A DNA stretch of 64,000 bases from Tolypeutes matacus. Taxonomy: Eukaryota; Chordata; Mammalia; Cingulata; Chlamyphoridae. The notes under the pieces were generated by a model. That model did not search any database. It was not told the origin of the DNA and worked only from the letters and a program-made list of their open reading frames with translations. The stretch covers positions 403,409 to 467,408 of the forward strand of contig JAKSZT010018048.1 in NCBI GenBank assembly GCA_026826555.1, read 5' to 3'. Both the position numbers and the translations under genes were made by a program. Shown here in pieces: positions 1-12,624 of the stretch (position 1 is its first letter; every line of letters begins with the position of its first letter).

Positions 1-862
1 ACACAAAAATAAATAAGAACTTAAAACTGGCACTCAATAAAAATATTTACAACTCAGATTAACCAAAGGTTAATTGTTCTTATAAAAATATTGAATTTGA
101 AAAGAAAAAATTCAATAACACAACAAGAAATGAAGAACATATAGGAAGAAAGATTTTACACATTTCAAATGCAAATATCCCTAAGTTTTAAATATATCTG
201 TGAAGTATCAAATTTATTCAAAATGAAAATACTAACAGAAAACATCAAAAATTTTCCTACCTATAAGATAGGCAAAATTCAACATTTTGAAAATGATATC
301 TTTTAATAAGCTGCAGAGTAAATGCCATTCCTTCATGGCCTTTGAATATTTAATATGGCTGCTGGAGGTGCAAATGTTTACAGTTCCTACTGAGGACAAT
401 TTTTCAACATGTATTAAACTAATCTATGAATTTTCTATAGTACTAATAATTGTACATCTGAGATTAATCATATATACACATACATACATATACACAGGCA
501 CATACAAATACAAACACATTAATGTTTAAAACATTTATACAAGTTTGTTTGTTTCTGTCTTGTTCAAAATATCAGAAACTGGAAATATCCTGAGTGTCCA
601 ATATTAAGGGTATTTTTAAAGTATAGCACGTCCAAAATATTTAAATGCAAATATTCTCACTGTCCTGATTTTGTGATAATCAGGGTAGCTAAATATTCGC
701 TATATTAGAAATCATGCACGTGTCCCCAGACCTAGTTTTTCTCCCTAGGTCTGGTTTTTGGAATGCTGGTGATAAACTAAGCTTGATTTATTATATGACC
801 ATCCTGTATGGAAAATGACTGTAAATCTAGGTATCTTTGGTCAACCTTCAGAGATATAACAG
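1..862. other. AT-rich stretch with no recognised gene
   Basis: I see only AT-rich sequence with short stop-rich reading frames. There is a small run of alternating CA/TA dinucleotides around 470-510. No tRNA-like promoter, LINE coding similarity or LTR end was recognised. Confidence 0.5.
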
Positions 863-969
863 GAGGACAGATGTGGCTCAAATGGTTGGGCATCTGTCTC
901 CCATATGGAAGGACCTGGGTTCAGTTCCCAGGACCTGCTAATAAAAAGAAAAAAAAGAAAAATATAGAA

Positions 970-1214
970 GGCGTGTGGACCACCAGGTCCTGTGTGTAGG
1001 TGCGTCGCCAGGCCCTGTGGCGGGTAAGCCACCACACGCTGTGCACGGGTGTGTTGCCAGGTCCTGTGCACATGTGAGCCACCAGGCCCCATGACTGGGT
1101 GAGCCATTAGTCCCCATGTGTGGGTGCATCCACAGGCCTCACGAGCAGGCGAGCCGCCAGACCCCATCCATGGATGCACCATCAGGCCCTGCGTGCGGGT
1201 GACCCACCAGGCCC
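970..1214 (+). repeat. ~25-bp GC-rich tandem array inside the SINE, about 10 units
   Basis: Successive blocks of 24-27 bases follow the pattern ggtgagccaccaggccccat plus a short GT-rich spacer, with many substitutions between units. The related SINEs at 3468-3910 and 16711-17162 have only about two such units at the same place, so the array has expanded or contracted between elements. Confidence 0.75.
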
Positions 1215-1280
1215 CATGAGCCACGCAGCAACATGATGATGTAACAGGAGAGTGACTCAAGGGAGTGCCAAGACGAGACA

Positions 1281-1380
1281 NNNNNNNNNNNNNNNNNNNN
1301 NNNNNNNNNNNNNNNNNNNNNNNNNNNNNNNNNNNNNNNNNNNNNNNNNNNNNNNNNNNNNNNNNNNNNNNNNNNNNNNN
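1281..1380. other. Assembly gap of 100 N
   Basis: The gap has a fixed size of 100 N. The 47 bases to its left (1234-1280) are identical to the 47 bases to its right (1381-1427), which indicates overlapping contig ends rather than missing DNA. Confidence 0.95.
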
Positions 1381-1644
1381 TGATGATGTAACAGGAGAGT
1401 GACTCAAGGGAGTGCCAAGACGAGACACGCCGAAAAAGAAGAACTAAGGTGGTGCAGGCAATAGGATGCCTCTCACCCACATCAGAGGTTCCAAGGATTG
1501 AATCCCAGTGAAGACAGGAGTAGAAGGATGAGAAAAGTAGGCAGGAAGTGGACACAGAGTCACCCAGTGAATGGACACAGAAACAGAAAATATGAAGGGG
1601 AGGGGTAAAAATGGATAAAAGTAAATAAATCTTTAAAAAATGTA

Positions 1645-1890
1645 TAGGGGTGGAAGGTACAGACTATAGTTAGTAGTAATACTTTGATGATGCTCTTTCA
1701 TGATATGTTGACAAATATTTCACAGCAATGTGGGGTGTTTGTGGTGGGGGTGATATGTGGGAACTTAGTATGATGTTATGCATTTTGTTTTGTAAGTTCA
1801 CGATGTTTGCTGAACACTTACAGTTTATGTATGTTCATGTATGAATGATATACTTCAATAAGTTGTTTAAAAATATTTAATAACAAATAA
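1645..1890 (+). mobile_element. LINE-1-like 3' tail fragment (arm A)
   Basis: The stretch resembles the terminal part of mammalian LINE 3'UTRs: an actatagtta block, a ggtgatatgtgggaac block, then an A-rich end. Related tails occur in this window at 37640-38030, 49830-50060 and 50930-51080. The assignment rests on pattern resemblance only. The counterpart in arm B is 14665-14905. Confidence 0.45.
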
Positions 1891-2394
1891 ATGCTCTGTA
1901 TATTGTGTTACCAAATATACTCTAAATTATATATATAAATACACATATTTCTGAATATTTTTATATGGTATTGATTTTTGAATTTTGTGATATGGTTCAA
2001 TTTTAGATACAAAATAAAATTATATAAATTAAATCGCATGATATTATAATAATATAGGATATATGAAATTGTGCCAAACAAAATCTGAATGAAATGTACC
2101 TGGAAATTTGAAGATGGTGATTTACAAATCTTCCAGTTTTTTAGAGAGGTAAAGGAAACATCCTTAAGAAAGTTATGCCTGAGGGGAGATCCTGAAGGAG
2201 AAGTGAACGACTCGATTGCTAAAGTGGGAAGGCTTTCTCTGGTGAAATGAGCAGCATATATAAGATTTCTTTGGGAAGGAGCATGGCAAATATATAATGT
2301 TAATAAGAATAGCTTGGCTTTAATACTGACAATGGTAGGCAGTATGGAGATAAAAGATGTAATGCAGTTGTGGCTAATTATTTTCTTTTTTTAT

Positions 2395-3090
2395 AATAAT
2401 TTTTTTTTTATTTTTTAAAGATAATTAGATTACGTAAATGTTATGTTACACAAAAACTAGAGGGATTCCCATATGGCCACTCCCCACACCTCCTACACCC
2501 TCCCACATAAACATCCTACATTAGTGTGGCACATTCATTGCAATTGATAAACGCATCCTGGGGCTTTGTCGTTAAGCATGGATATAGTTCACATTGTAGT
2601 CTTCACTCTCTCCCACACAGTTCTGCATGTTATGTGTTCATATAAAATGACCTATATCTGTCAATGCAGTGTCATTCAGGATGATTCCCAAGTCCCTAAA
2701 AAGCCCCTGTATTACAATTGTTTTTCCCTGTCCTTGCCCACAGAGCCTCCAGTGACCACTGGCTCCACATCAATGATATAAGTCCTTCCATTGTTAGAAT
2801 CACAATATGTCTATAGTAGAATACCTGTAAGTCCTCTCTAGTCCATAGTTCCTTCCCCAATCTTGAGGATTCTGGGATGGTGATGTCCACTCCAACTCTA
2901 ATTGAGAGGGGGCTTATATCCCATGGGGAAGATGGATGTTTCTATCATGCTTGCAGTTGCAGACTATCTCTATTCCTTGGGATGGTCGTTGTCCATCATC
3001 ATCTTCCCACCAGTTGTCCTGGGGGAGTCCAATACACATTTCTTCAGTGAAGAAATAGCCAAAACAGTTATTAAGAAAGAAAAAAAAAAA
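2395..3090 (-). mobile_element. LINE-like 3' module, minus strand (arm A)
   Basis: Read on the minus strand, this segment matches the plus-strand repeat at 37190-37540. Shared blocks include the catgggatctaa/ccccctct region, the accaactcacc/gggagtcca region and the gatgatgatggacaac region. It ends at its left side in a poly(T) and A-rich run (2395-2420), as expected of the tail of a minus-strand retroposon. Its arm B counterpart is 15415-16095. Confidence 0.6.
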
Positions 3091-3467
3091 AACGACAGAA
3101 AGACGTTCTGTTTTATCCCTAGACTTGACAGATTTCAGTTTTTGGGGAGTGAAGGAGAACTTAGATTCATAGTCTATGAAACTAATATATTCAGCTCATA
3201 CAAACACCACCAAAAATATGTCTATCAACCCTGGCACATTTCTTACAAAACATAAATGCATATCCTCAACTTAATAACTTTCAAAAAAAACCTAATTCTT
3301 TCCTAATTGTAATCAAAATCATTTCCATTGCTCACAAAACATTTTTCAGAACCAAACGCACACACAAAAAGAAGTAATGCAGAGTTCCTAGGTCAGTATC
3401 ATCAATTTAGTTTTTATTGTTAAAACAATTCAAAGGTATTGACCAGTTTTAAGAAAGAAGGGGGGGG

Positions 3468-3910
3468 GTGGATGTGGCTCAAATGGTTGGGTGTCCATGG
3501 CTCAAATGGTTGGGCATCCATCTCTCATATGGAGGGACCTCGGTTCAATTTCCAGGACTTCCTGGTAAAAATCAATAAAAATATAAAAGGCGTGGGTGCA
3601 CCATCAGGCCCCGTGTGTGGGTGAGCTGTCAGGCTCCCGCAGAGCCACACAGCAAGGTGATGATGTAATACGAGAGTGACACAGAGGAAAGCCAAGATGA
3701 GATGCACCAAAAAACCAGGAACTATGGTGGTGCAGGCTGTAGGATGCCTCTCTCCCACATCAGAGGTTCTCATGGTCAAATCTCAGTGAAGATAGGAGGA
3801 GAAGGTTGATAAGAGAGGGCAGGAAACAGACAAAGAGATTTGCCCAGCAAATGGACACAAAAACAGCCAAATGGGGGGTAAGGGGGTGCAAAAATGTATA
3901 AAAAGTAAAA
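3468..3910 (+). mobile_element. DAS-like tRNA-derived SINE with duplicated A-box block (arm A)
   Basis: The head contains two consecutive copies of an ~24-bp A-box block (tggctcaaatggttggg), at about 3475-3491 and 3499-3515, followed by a B-box-like ggttcaatttcc at about 3542. An A-rich linker, about two 25-bp GC-rich units (3595-3645) and the SINE body follow, ending in an A-rich tail near 3890-3910. The first A-box copy may be an internal duplication or the trace of a nested head. Confidence 0.7.
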
Positions 3911-5560
3911 TGATCCTCTGATTGGGCCATGGATTATGCTTTCCAAGATGACATAAGAAGTGGACATCTCCATGAGGAGATTACTGTGGCATCCAAAATA
4001 CAGATATAAATAACTCAGATTCCAGGATAGTTTTTGGAGATGGAATTATGTTGATGCATTTCTTTTGGTAGCAAAACTAAGCAAGGATTAGTTATTGATT
4101 GACTCTGAACAGTGATGGAGTAACCGATGACAAGGATTCTAAAGTGTTAGGGTTTTTATATTAAATGGGTGGGTGCCCATTACATAGATGCCATTCTCAT
4201 TATTTGTTTTTTGTTTTGTTTTGTTTTGTTTTTACTTTAGAAATAGTGAAATAAAGTTGAATTTAATTTTGAGCACGATGGCTTCAACAATTAAAGTTTG
4301 TATTCACAAAGAAATGATCAGTGAAGCAGATAGATAGTTTATGTGGAAATTCATTACAGCAAGATTTAGAAGGGTCATACATGAATACACACCTAATAGT
4401 AAAAATTCAATTAACTTTTATTAGCAAATTTAGACCAAAGAATAATATACAGGCAAACAAATTCAGATGGTTAAAAATAAATCACTAATAAGGAAAATTT
4501 CTTACTTATTAAAAGTAAACATATGCCTGCATGTTCAACCCAGCTGGTAAAAATGTGTATACAAATGTACTGTCAAGAATTAAGATACAGCCAGAAAAAA
4601 AAAATTGTATTTACATTTCAGAATTTTCTTCAAATACTATGCCCTTTTATAAACAAAACAAAATAAAATGTCCTTTGTCTGTATCTTTGACTCCCTTTAT
4701 TTTACTTTTGCATTTTGTTTTGTGCTATTATTGATGATTTTATGAATATATGATTTTATTTTATTCATTTTATGACTCATAATCATTAGCTTAATGCATT
4801 CTTCCTGAAGAAAATGGAATAATTTGGGTTGCCAAATTGCCCATTTCCAATGGAAACACTCTTAATTGTGTTTACTGTATTTTTAAAAATTAAGTTCCAA
4901 AAATTTACCAAAATAAAATATCAGGATGAAATGAATGAGTGGGACAACCAAACTTCTTTTTTAAGTCTTCAAGCTGTAATTAATTTTGTGAGTCATGAAC
5001 TCTGCATTTAATATAGGATGCCTACCTGCATGTCCAGTTTTTCCCTAGCAACAGAAGGAAACAAGATTTTAGTACAGGTGAAGTGACAAACAGAAAACTG
5101 AATTAGACGTGCATGGTATTAACATACATTATCACAAGGAATCACATTTGGAATGATTATTACCATTAACAAGTTAAGGAAATCTCCCTTCAGTTTGGAA
5201 AACATACAGAATTTGCTGTTCTCTGATTCAGAACGTTTCACTGTTATTTTGTTAGTTTGTTTATAGCTTTTGATATTTTGATGGAAATAGAAAATATGTA
5301 TGGCATAAATATCATCTTTATAAGTAGAGATAATTTTGACAATAGTATCTGTGAATTTGTACCTCTTTGAAAGTGAAAACTAACTACACTCAGAAAAAAT
5401 ATTTATTCTAACTTTAAATATATTCCATTCTAATATATGCCAAAATTTAATATAAGAAACATTTAGTATAAGAATTATATGAAAACATTTGCATATGATT
5501 TCATTTTATTCTCTGGTAAATAATTGATTGTTTAAAACCTTGTTGCTTAAAATAACACTT
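3911..5560. other. Unassigned AT-rich sequence (arm A)
   Basis: No recognised repeat or gene. Contains a TTTTG-type microsatellite at about 4206-4232 that differs in length and unit from arm B (about 17460-17480). Confidence 0.5.
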
Positions 5561-5725
5561 CTTAAAATGTACTGTGTATCCGATCACTTGGGGATCTGGT
5601 TAAAATGCAGATTACCACATAGGAGATCTGAGATACAGCCTGAGACTATGCATTTCTCAAAAGCTCTTGGGTGACCCTGATGCTGCTGGTCCACCGATCA
5701 CATTTTGAATAGAAAGGGTCTAGAA
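5561..5725 (+). mobile_element. MER5-like hAT (Charlie) DNA-transposon relic (arm A)
   Basis: The sequence has the typical layout of short mammalian MER5-type elements: an atcacttggggatctggtta block, a gagatctgagatacagcctg block, then gatgctgctggtccac and cacattttgaat. No coding capacity is expected. The family assignment is from memory of the consensus pattern. The arm B counterpart is at 18823-18975. Confidence 0.55.
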
Positions 5726-8420
5726 GGATTTAGGAGGCAATCAAATGGAACACATTCATTTTTAAAAGTTGCTTTTGGACTATCTTCCAGCACCCTTGTT
5801 TTCCCTTTAGTTACTAAATTGTTTTTAAATGCACTGAAAAATTTAAAGTGTTTTCATTCACACAGGCAGATGGTACACACTAATGGGAAAAAATTGCATT
5901 TTTGTACTCTGAATTCAACTAATGTCTACTGAATTAATTAATTAATTAATTAATTAAAATGGCATCATTCCATGCATGCATTTCTCTCATTTGGTTTTCA
6001 AAATAAATCTCCAAGGTAAAATTTCCAATAATATACATTTTACAGATGAAGAAAATGAGGCAGTAAGTAGCTTTCCCACAATAACAACATTCAAGTGTTG
6101 GGACTGATTATGAAACTAGCAAGTTGATTTAAAAGACCACAATCCATGCTAATACACCCAATGTCATTATGTGGAAGCACATGACATTGTCCCATCATTA
6201 AAGCATGATGGAAATAACAACAGTATAAAGCAGGTCCAAGGCCAGGGATTTAGGACCACCAAGACTAGAGCTCCTAAGCCACATGAGTGACCCCACTGCG
6301 ACAAAGCTCTCTGCATAATTTTAACTACATGACAGTTGATTTACACCATCAATTAAGGATTGGTACATGGATTAAACCCAATCCAGAAAACAAAATAATG
6401 AGTAGGATTCAAAATCTACCTGAAAGAGATTTTATTTATAAATTTTCTTTTAAATTCCCTAATCAACTTGTTTGTTTCAGGAATAGTTATGTCCACCTAT
6501 TTCTCACAGTGTTTAGGACTAGTCAAGAAAATAAATTTAAGAAGACTTATAAATTTTTGACAAACAGCAGATTGTCAATGGACATATTATAATACCTGTG
6601 CTTTAGTGCCAGAATATTCAGATGATAAGTATAAAGTTAAAAAAGTTTCATAATATCCATAAAAACATCATAAATGTACAATATCTTCATTTGAACTTTC
6701 TTTTGCAAAGTTCAAATGATATTGCAGTAAGACACAAACCTGAAAACTCCTATATAACATTCAAAAAGACAGCTGAATTTAACATGGAGTCATTTGAGTT
6801 CACATTTATAATTTCTTATTTTAACCCTTTATGGAAATTTTGAATCATAAAATTCTACTGAAAAAAAAAAAAAAAGGCTTTAAACCACATATTAAGTTTC
6901 TCTGTGGTGCACAGTTGACCTAATAGATATTATTTGAAGATATATATATATATAAATAATGTAAATTATAAATTACAACTATTTAAATTATCAAACAATA
7001 TTAGTATGGTTAGGGTATACATTTTCCTTGTACTGCTACATCAAGTTATTTATATTAGTCCCCTAAAAAATGCTGAGTTTTTTGCCATAGTTCTCAGGGT
7101 AAAAAATATATAATTGCAATATTGGCAGGATATACCACTGTTCAAAAAAATGTTGAAAAATATTTTGACTAGCAATAGACCTAGAATCTATAATATAGGC
7201 AAACTGCTTAGATGGAAGAGCATAAACTAGTTTTTAAAAAATCTTTTTCATGATTTTGCTTCTCTGATTCTTTAGGAGAAACATCAAAATTTATATTATT
7301 TATGTAACACCAAGGATCAGAGTCTTCTTATTCCTTTTATGAAAGAAATATTTTAGTAAACTTGATACTAATAATCACCTAAAGAAAAGCCTCAATTAAC
7401 TATTTGAAAAGGATATAAGTAGAAATTGAGAAAAGAATGAAGCCAACGTCATTCCATGGAGATAATTCCTCACATTTTCTTACATATACCATGTTTACTT
7501 AATTCAACAAGTAACAAAATTAGGATTACAGAGAGTTCACATGTATATTAATCTAGATGGGATTGAAGAGTAGACAAATTAATTTTAAATGAATACTTTA
7601 CAAAAAATAAAAATAACACAACTTTGAAATCAAGAAATTTACAAATAATTTTTATTTGTTTCGTGGCTTTAATTTTCAAACTAGTCACTCTTATGTGCCA
7701 AAAGAAGACCTGATGTAGTCTATTGCCTTTGCTTATATAAATACCTAAAATTTTTTTTAAAAGTTTAATTATTTGGAGTAAATCACCATTACTTCCAAGA
7801 CAAGTGAAGTGGAACATGGATATTTCCACATATATTATGATGGGCTGTATTCTATTCAGTTATTTCTTCTCAAATGGAATGTTATTAGTTAAATTTTCTT
7901 GCAATTACATCTTGTCAGTAAGGTTAGGTATTGGAGCCTATACAGCATTTGGTTGGATCAGAGAGAAATAAACTAAGATCTTCTTGCTGCTGGTGGCTGG
8001 GTTCCATTAGTGTTGACCAGGTATTATACACTGTTTCATGGCATCTATGCTATAAATGCTGTATTTTTCTCTTTTTTTTTCTTTCCCAGATATTTTTTCT
8101 TCTCTGTCACCAAGGTTCTGGAAAAGCCATGGCATGAGATCCACTTTGTGAGAACAATTTTCATAAACTCATCACTCTAAACAACTGGAGAAATGTTCTC
8201 TATCTTGGGACTTCACATTGGTGCCATAGGGATTTTCTTTTTTTTTTGGTTCATTGGGATCTCCCCCTGGGAATGAAGAAGGAGCAAAGGAACTACAGGA
8301 GCATTAGCAATGTCTCTACCAATACTGAAGGAAGAGCCTCCTAAGTGGTTTCATTAGCTGCCTTTGCCTGCAATATTTATGCTTCAAAAGATGATTGCAG
8401 AATAGAAAACCTGTGTATTC
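5726..8420. other. Unassigned AT-rich sequence (arm A)
   Basis: No gene recognised. Contains an (AATT)n run at 5933-5957, a poly(A) run at about 6861-6875 and an (AT)n run at about 6941-6953. All three differ in length from arm B. Confidence 0.5.
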
Positions 8421-8877
8421 TGTTCTGCGGGGTTCTCTAGGGAAAGAGAAATAATGTACATAGTGAATATAATATATTTTATAATATATATAACAATATA
8501 AATTTTATGATTTTTTTCAATGGAATTGGCTCATGTGACTGGCAAGAACAAATTCCACAGGGAAAGCTGCAAGCTGGAAACTCCAAAGTGAAGGTTTCCT
8601 ATGAATTCCCCAGGAGAAGCTGACCTAGTAAATTTTAGATTGAAATTCTCCCTTCTGACTGCTGAAATTATCACTTCTGCTTTTAATGCCTTCAATTTAT
8701 TAGATTAGATGTCTCTCATTGTTGAAGGCAATCCCTTAATTGATTGTAGTTGTAATTAGTCATAAATGCAATTAAATTGCTGACTATTTAAATTCTCACA
8801 GTAACAATTATGCCAGTGCTTGGTTGACCAAACAACAGAACACCTAGTGAAGTTTACACATGAACTGAAATATCACA
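8421..8877 (-). mobile_element. ERVL/MLT2-like LTR, minus strand (arm A)
   Basis: The element reads tgttctgcgg...atcaca on the plus strand. Its internal order (ggttctctagggaaagagaaa, ggctcatgtgactggcaag, cctgtcaacttgg just outside) resembles the antisense of MLT2-type LTRs of the ERVL class. It lies next to pol-like sequence on the same strand, which fits a 3' LTR. Exact ends and target-site duplications were not resolved. The arm B counterpart is 21705-22159. Confidence 0.5.
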
Positions 8878-9239
8878 GTGCATCCCCTGTCAACTTGGCA
8901 ACCATATACAAATCTCTAAATAAAAACAATAAGTTGTATTTTCACCTAAAAAGGCTCAATTTTCCTGTGTATAACCAAAAACACTAACTTTCCCCATTAT
9001 ACGGTGTAAGTAATTGGGTAACATTCACTTCTGAATTTGATATCATATAACAAATAATATAAAATGAAGTTCATGAAACTTACATCATATAAAAGAGGTT
9101 AAAATAGAGAAGAGAGCAAAGGTATTTGCTTTATGTATATATACAAACATAAATATAACAAAACATAGAAGAAATATGTGTAACCATTATACTCCTTTAT
9201 TTCTTTAACTGATCATGTGGTCATAGCTTGTACTTATAA

Positions 9240-11460
9240 CTACCTTCTTCCACTACTCATTCCATACTCCCTTTACTCTCAGCATTTCACTTCAACTGCC
9301 TGTGATTCTTGCAGGAAGGGATGACTCAAAGTTTCACTCCTGAAGTTTCTGGGCCTTTGTTAGCTTCACCTGGATTGAGTTTTGGCACTTTTCCATTGAC
9401 CTTAATCACAGGACATGGTAGTACTAAGAGATGCCCTAGTGGATCTTCTGGACTCCAGGTAAACTCTTCTAAACCTCCTTTGTATAGTAGCAGTCATATT
9501 TCCACCTTGATAACCAAGATCCATCATCCCAGCCATTAATTCCCATCTTTTCCTATTGACTCAGATGTAGGAGGAGTCCAGAGTATCCAGGTGGCAGTCT
9601 TAAGTTCCAGTTAAATGGAATAATTGCTGTTGGAATCTTTTGGTGGAAGAATCCCTCTTTTTGTAACCAAGACCTGTAAACCAGCAAAGCTTAAATTTGT
9701 AGGGACATGAAGCAAACTTCTTTTTTCTAGTGGATCATTAGGGGTAATAATGATTGGTGCCATTCCCATTTCCATCCCTTCATTCCTGGGTATAGGAGAA
9801 AGAACACCATGGATGTTCTCCAGGATTTAGAGATTTAGAGCATGTACAGTCTCTTGGAGAACATTGTCACTGCTCTGCAAATTACTATCACCCATTTGAC
9901 AATATAATTGAGTCTTCAAAATGCCGTCCCTTCTTTCTATTAATCCAGCTGCTTCAGGATCATGAGGAACATGGTAAGACCAGTGTATTCCATAGACATG
10001 TGCCTATTCTTGTACAACATCAGTAAAGAAGTGGATTCCTTGATCAAAAGCATATAGTGAGGAATATCATGATGGTTATTAATGTGTTCTATAAGTCCAT
10101 GGATGTTAGTTTTGGCACAAGCATTGTTTGCAGGTAAGGAAAACCCATATCTGGATCGTATGTCTACACTAAATTGAATAAACATTGCCCTTTCTGTGAT
10201 GAAAGTGGTCCAATAGGCTCATCACCTCAGGGAACTGTGGCATATTGGAGGCTGATTATTGGTCTCTGCTGATGGCAGAATAGGTGTTAAGCAGTTGCTA
10301 TTAGTGAGTGGAAGTCCATGTTGCTGGGATCATGTGAAACCCCCATCCATATCAACATGGCCACTTTTTTTCATAAGCCCACCGGGCAATGACAGGTGTG
10401 CCTAGGGTAAGAGGCCAACTGGTATCCACAGATTGGATCACTATATACACTTGATTATTAAATGTTTCCACTGTTGAAGTCACATTTTCATGAAAATTTT
10501 CATGGGACTCAAATATCTTCATGCTTTTTGCCCACATCCAAATGGTTCTAAAGTCCCACTGGACCCACTGTGAGATGAACGTGAACTAAAACTCCATTAA
10601 TTACTTGACCTCCATAATCCCCTACTCCAAATGGCAGACCACCAGTATTGTGTCTCCCAGAATTAAGCCACTTCTGAACTGATGTATATTAATCTCCAAA
10701 ATATCTGATCATTTCCTTTTTCCCAATGCACAGTTACCATGGTGAAAAGCCATAGTTCTCTTTGAGGAAGGCCAGGAGGAAGATTTTCGGCAGTTTAGCA
10801 GGCACCTTCCCCAAGGGGAAACAACCTTCCATTTATTCAAGTGATCCGTGCCTTTAAAACTGTCTCAAGTCTGGGAATTAATTAAGGAGACATGACTCTT
10901 AGTTTTTGTAATTCAAGTTAGACTTCTTTTTTTTTTTCACTTGACCTGGAACTCTTCTGTTTATAATGATCAATTAAGAATTTAGTTGACTGCCCATGTC
11001 TTTCATATGTAAGTATGTTATGATCTACTAGCCAATACCATAGGCCTCTTCGTGCCAGGCATTTCTGATTACTGCATTGATTCTGCTCTCCGTTGTGGTA
11101 TCCAAATCCACCTTGCCTTTGGTGATAAAAGTGCTGTCATTGGTTTCTGCCAACTCAGGATCTGATCATCCACATTGAGTTTAAAACCCTAGGTCCAGTG
11201 ACAGCAGTTCCCCCAGATATTTAATCTACAGAGAAGAATGACCACAGAACTCTTCAGGGATGGAGTTACTCTCAAAAATTTATTCTTCACGGTCCTAGTG
11301 AATGTTGTGCCCTCTGGACATTGCTGTGTTAGGTGTGCAGATCTTGCATGATAAATCCACTCTAACATTTCAATCTCTCTAAGCCTTTAAATCTGCTCAT
11401 CTATATTATGCCAGGGAAGTCAATGTTTCCCCCTTTTAATCACATCTAGGTATATTAATA
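9240..11460 (-). mobile_element. ERVL-type endogenous retrovirus internal relic, minus strand (arm A)
   Basis: On the minus strand, 9940-10185 encodes an open stretch resembling a retroviral integrase core. It contains VDIRSRYGFSLP and HHDIPH, in the arrangement seen around the catalytic core of ERVL-class pol. Sequence at lower coordinates corresponds to the dUTPase-like end of pol, which reads more openly in arm B at 22833-23054. Sequence at 10930-11460 is compatible with a gag-like region, which would leave the reverse-transcriptase part missing. The relic is full of stops and frameshifts and cannot be functional. The arm B counterpart is about 22505-24745. Confidence 0.6.
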
Positions 11461-11639
11461 TTTCAGTTAATTACATCCACCATGTTATACTACTATGACC
11501 ACCATCAACTCACAAAATATCTCCATCACTCTAAATAGGAACTCTGTATAATTTAAGATTTAAATTCTCATTCCTTACCCATCACCCTATCCCCTGGTAA
11601 ACTATATTCTAGATTCTGACTGCCTGAGTTTGCCTTGGG

Positions 11640-12175
11640 AACAATGCTACTATGAACATAAGATAAGAAATATCTCTTTGAGTCCCTGCTTTCAATTTAT
11701 TTGGGGCTGTACCTGCAATGGGATTACTAGAACATATGGTAATTCTTTATTTAACTATATGAGGAAACACTAAACTGATTTCCACAGTGACTGCGCCATA
11801 TTATTTTTCCACCACCTATTTACCTTATCCACTCCAACACTTCTAATTTTCCATTTTTTAATATTACCTTTGTTAATTGGTGTGAAATGATATCTCACTT
11901 TGGTTTTGATTTGCATTTCCCTCATGGTTAATGATGTTGTACATCTTTTAATGTGCATTCTGTCAATTTGTAAATCTTCTTCGAGTGATATATATGCAAT
12001 TCTTTTGCTTATTTTTAATTGGATTGTTTGCCATTTTGCTATTAAGTGGAAGTATTTCTTTATATATTCTGAGTATTAAGCCATTATCAGATATGTAGTT
12101 AAAAATATTTTCTTCCATTGTATATGTTGACACTTTAATTTCATGATAATGTCCTTTGGCTTTTGTTCAAAGAAC
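11640..12175 (-). mobile_element. LINE-1 fragment, ORF2 3' region, minus strand (arm A)
   Basis: The plus strand shows the familiar antisense of the LINE-1 ORF2 C-terminal region: aacaatgctactatgaacat, tttccacagtgactg, ggtgtgaaatgatatctcac, tttgatttgcatttccc and ttctgagtattaagccatt. All reading frames are broken. The arm B copy is 24895-25460. Confidence 0.75.
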
Positions 12176-12624
12176 CAAAATGTGCCCTATCAGATCTCAA
12201 CTGTGAAAATGGTTAGGAGTGGAGTTTGCTGTCTGCAATACTCTAACATTTTGTGAAGAAATCTAATCTGTTTTCATATAACCAAATAACATATAACATA
12301 CTAACATGTGTTATAGTCATAGTCACAAAAATTTAATATGCCAAGTCATAACATTTTAAAATAAAACACTGATAATGCACTAAAATTGAAACTTAAGTGC
12401 AATAAGAAAAATACAAGAGGTATAATACTTAACTTAAAGTTATATATTTAAGTTTTGGACATATGTCAGTACTTCACAGAACCTAGGCTTGCAGAGAACA
12501 AGACACACAGCCTTCCTTGACTAGCATTCTATCTAAGGTGAGACAATAGGAAGCCACTGGAAGTTGGGCCTGATCATCTGGGGACAGAGGATGCTGGAAG
12601 GATAGAGAACTCAGCAAAAAAACT

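Larger units (their letters stand above)
866..1640 (+). mobile_element. Long tRNA-derived SINE (DAS-like) with internal VNTR, broken by an assembly gap
   Basis: The head has a tRNA-like pol III promoter: an A-box-like block at about 873-892 (gtggctcaaatggttggg) and a B-box-like ggttcagttccc at about 919-930. An A-rich linker follows, then a GC-rich tandem array (970-1214), then a SINE body (1215-1640) ending in an A-rich tail around 1620-1640. The N run 1281-1380 interrupts the body, but the 47 bases before it are repeated exactly after it, so the element is probably continuous. Head and body resemble the tRNA-derived DAS SINEs of xenarthrans; that family name is from memory. The 3' part recurs at 14388-14661 in arm B. 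Confidence 0.7.

Noticed and set aside
970..1214. CRISPR-like array of short repeats
   Set aside because: Units are head-to-tail without unique spacers, diverged from each other, and lie inside a SINE in a mammalian genome.
841..1428. Long minus-strand open frame across the first gap
   Set aside because: It runs through 100 N and the GC-rich SINE tandem array; the apparent repeated peptide is only the translated VNTR and the duplicated 47-base contig overlap.
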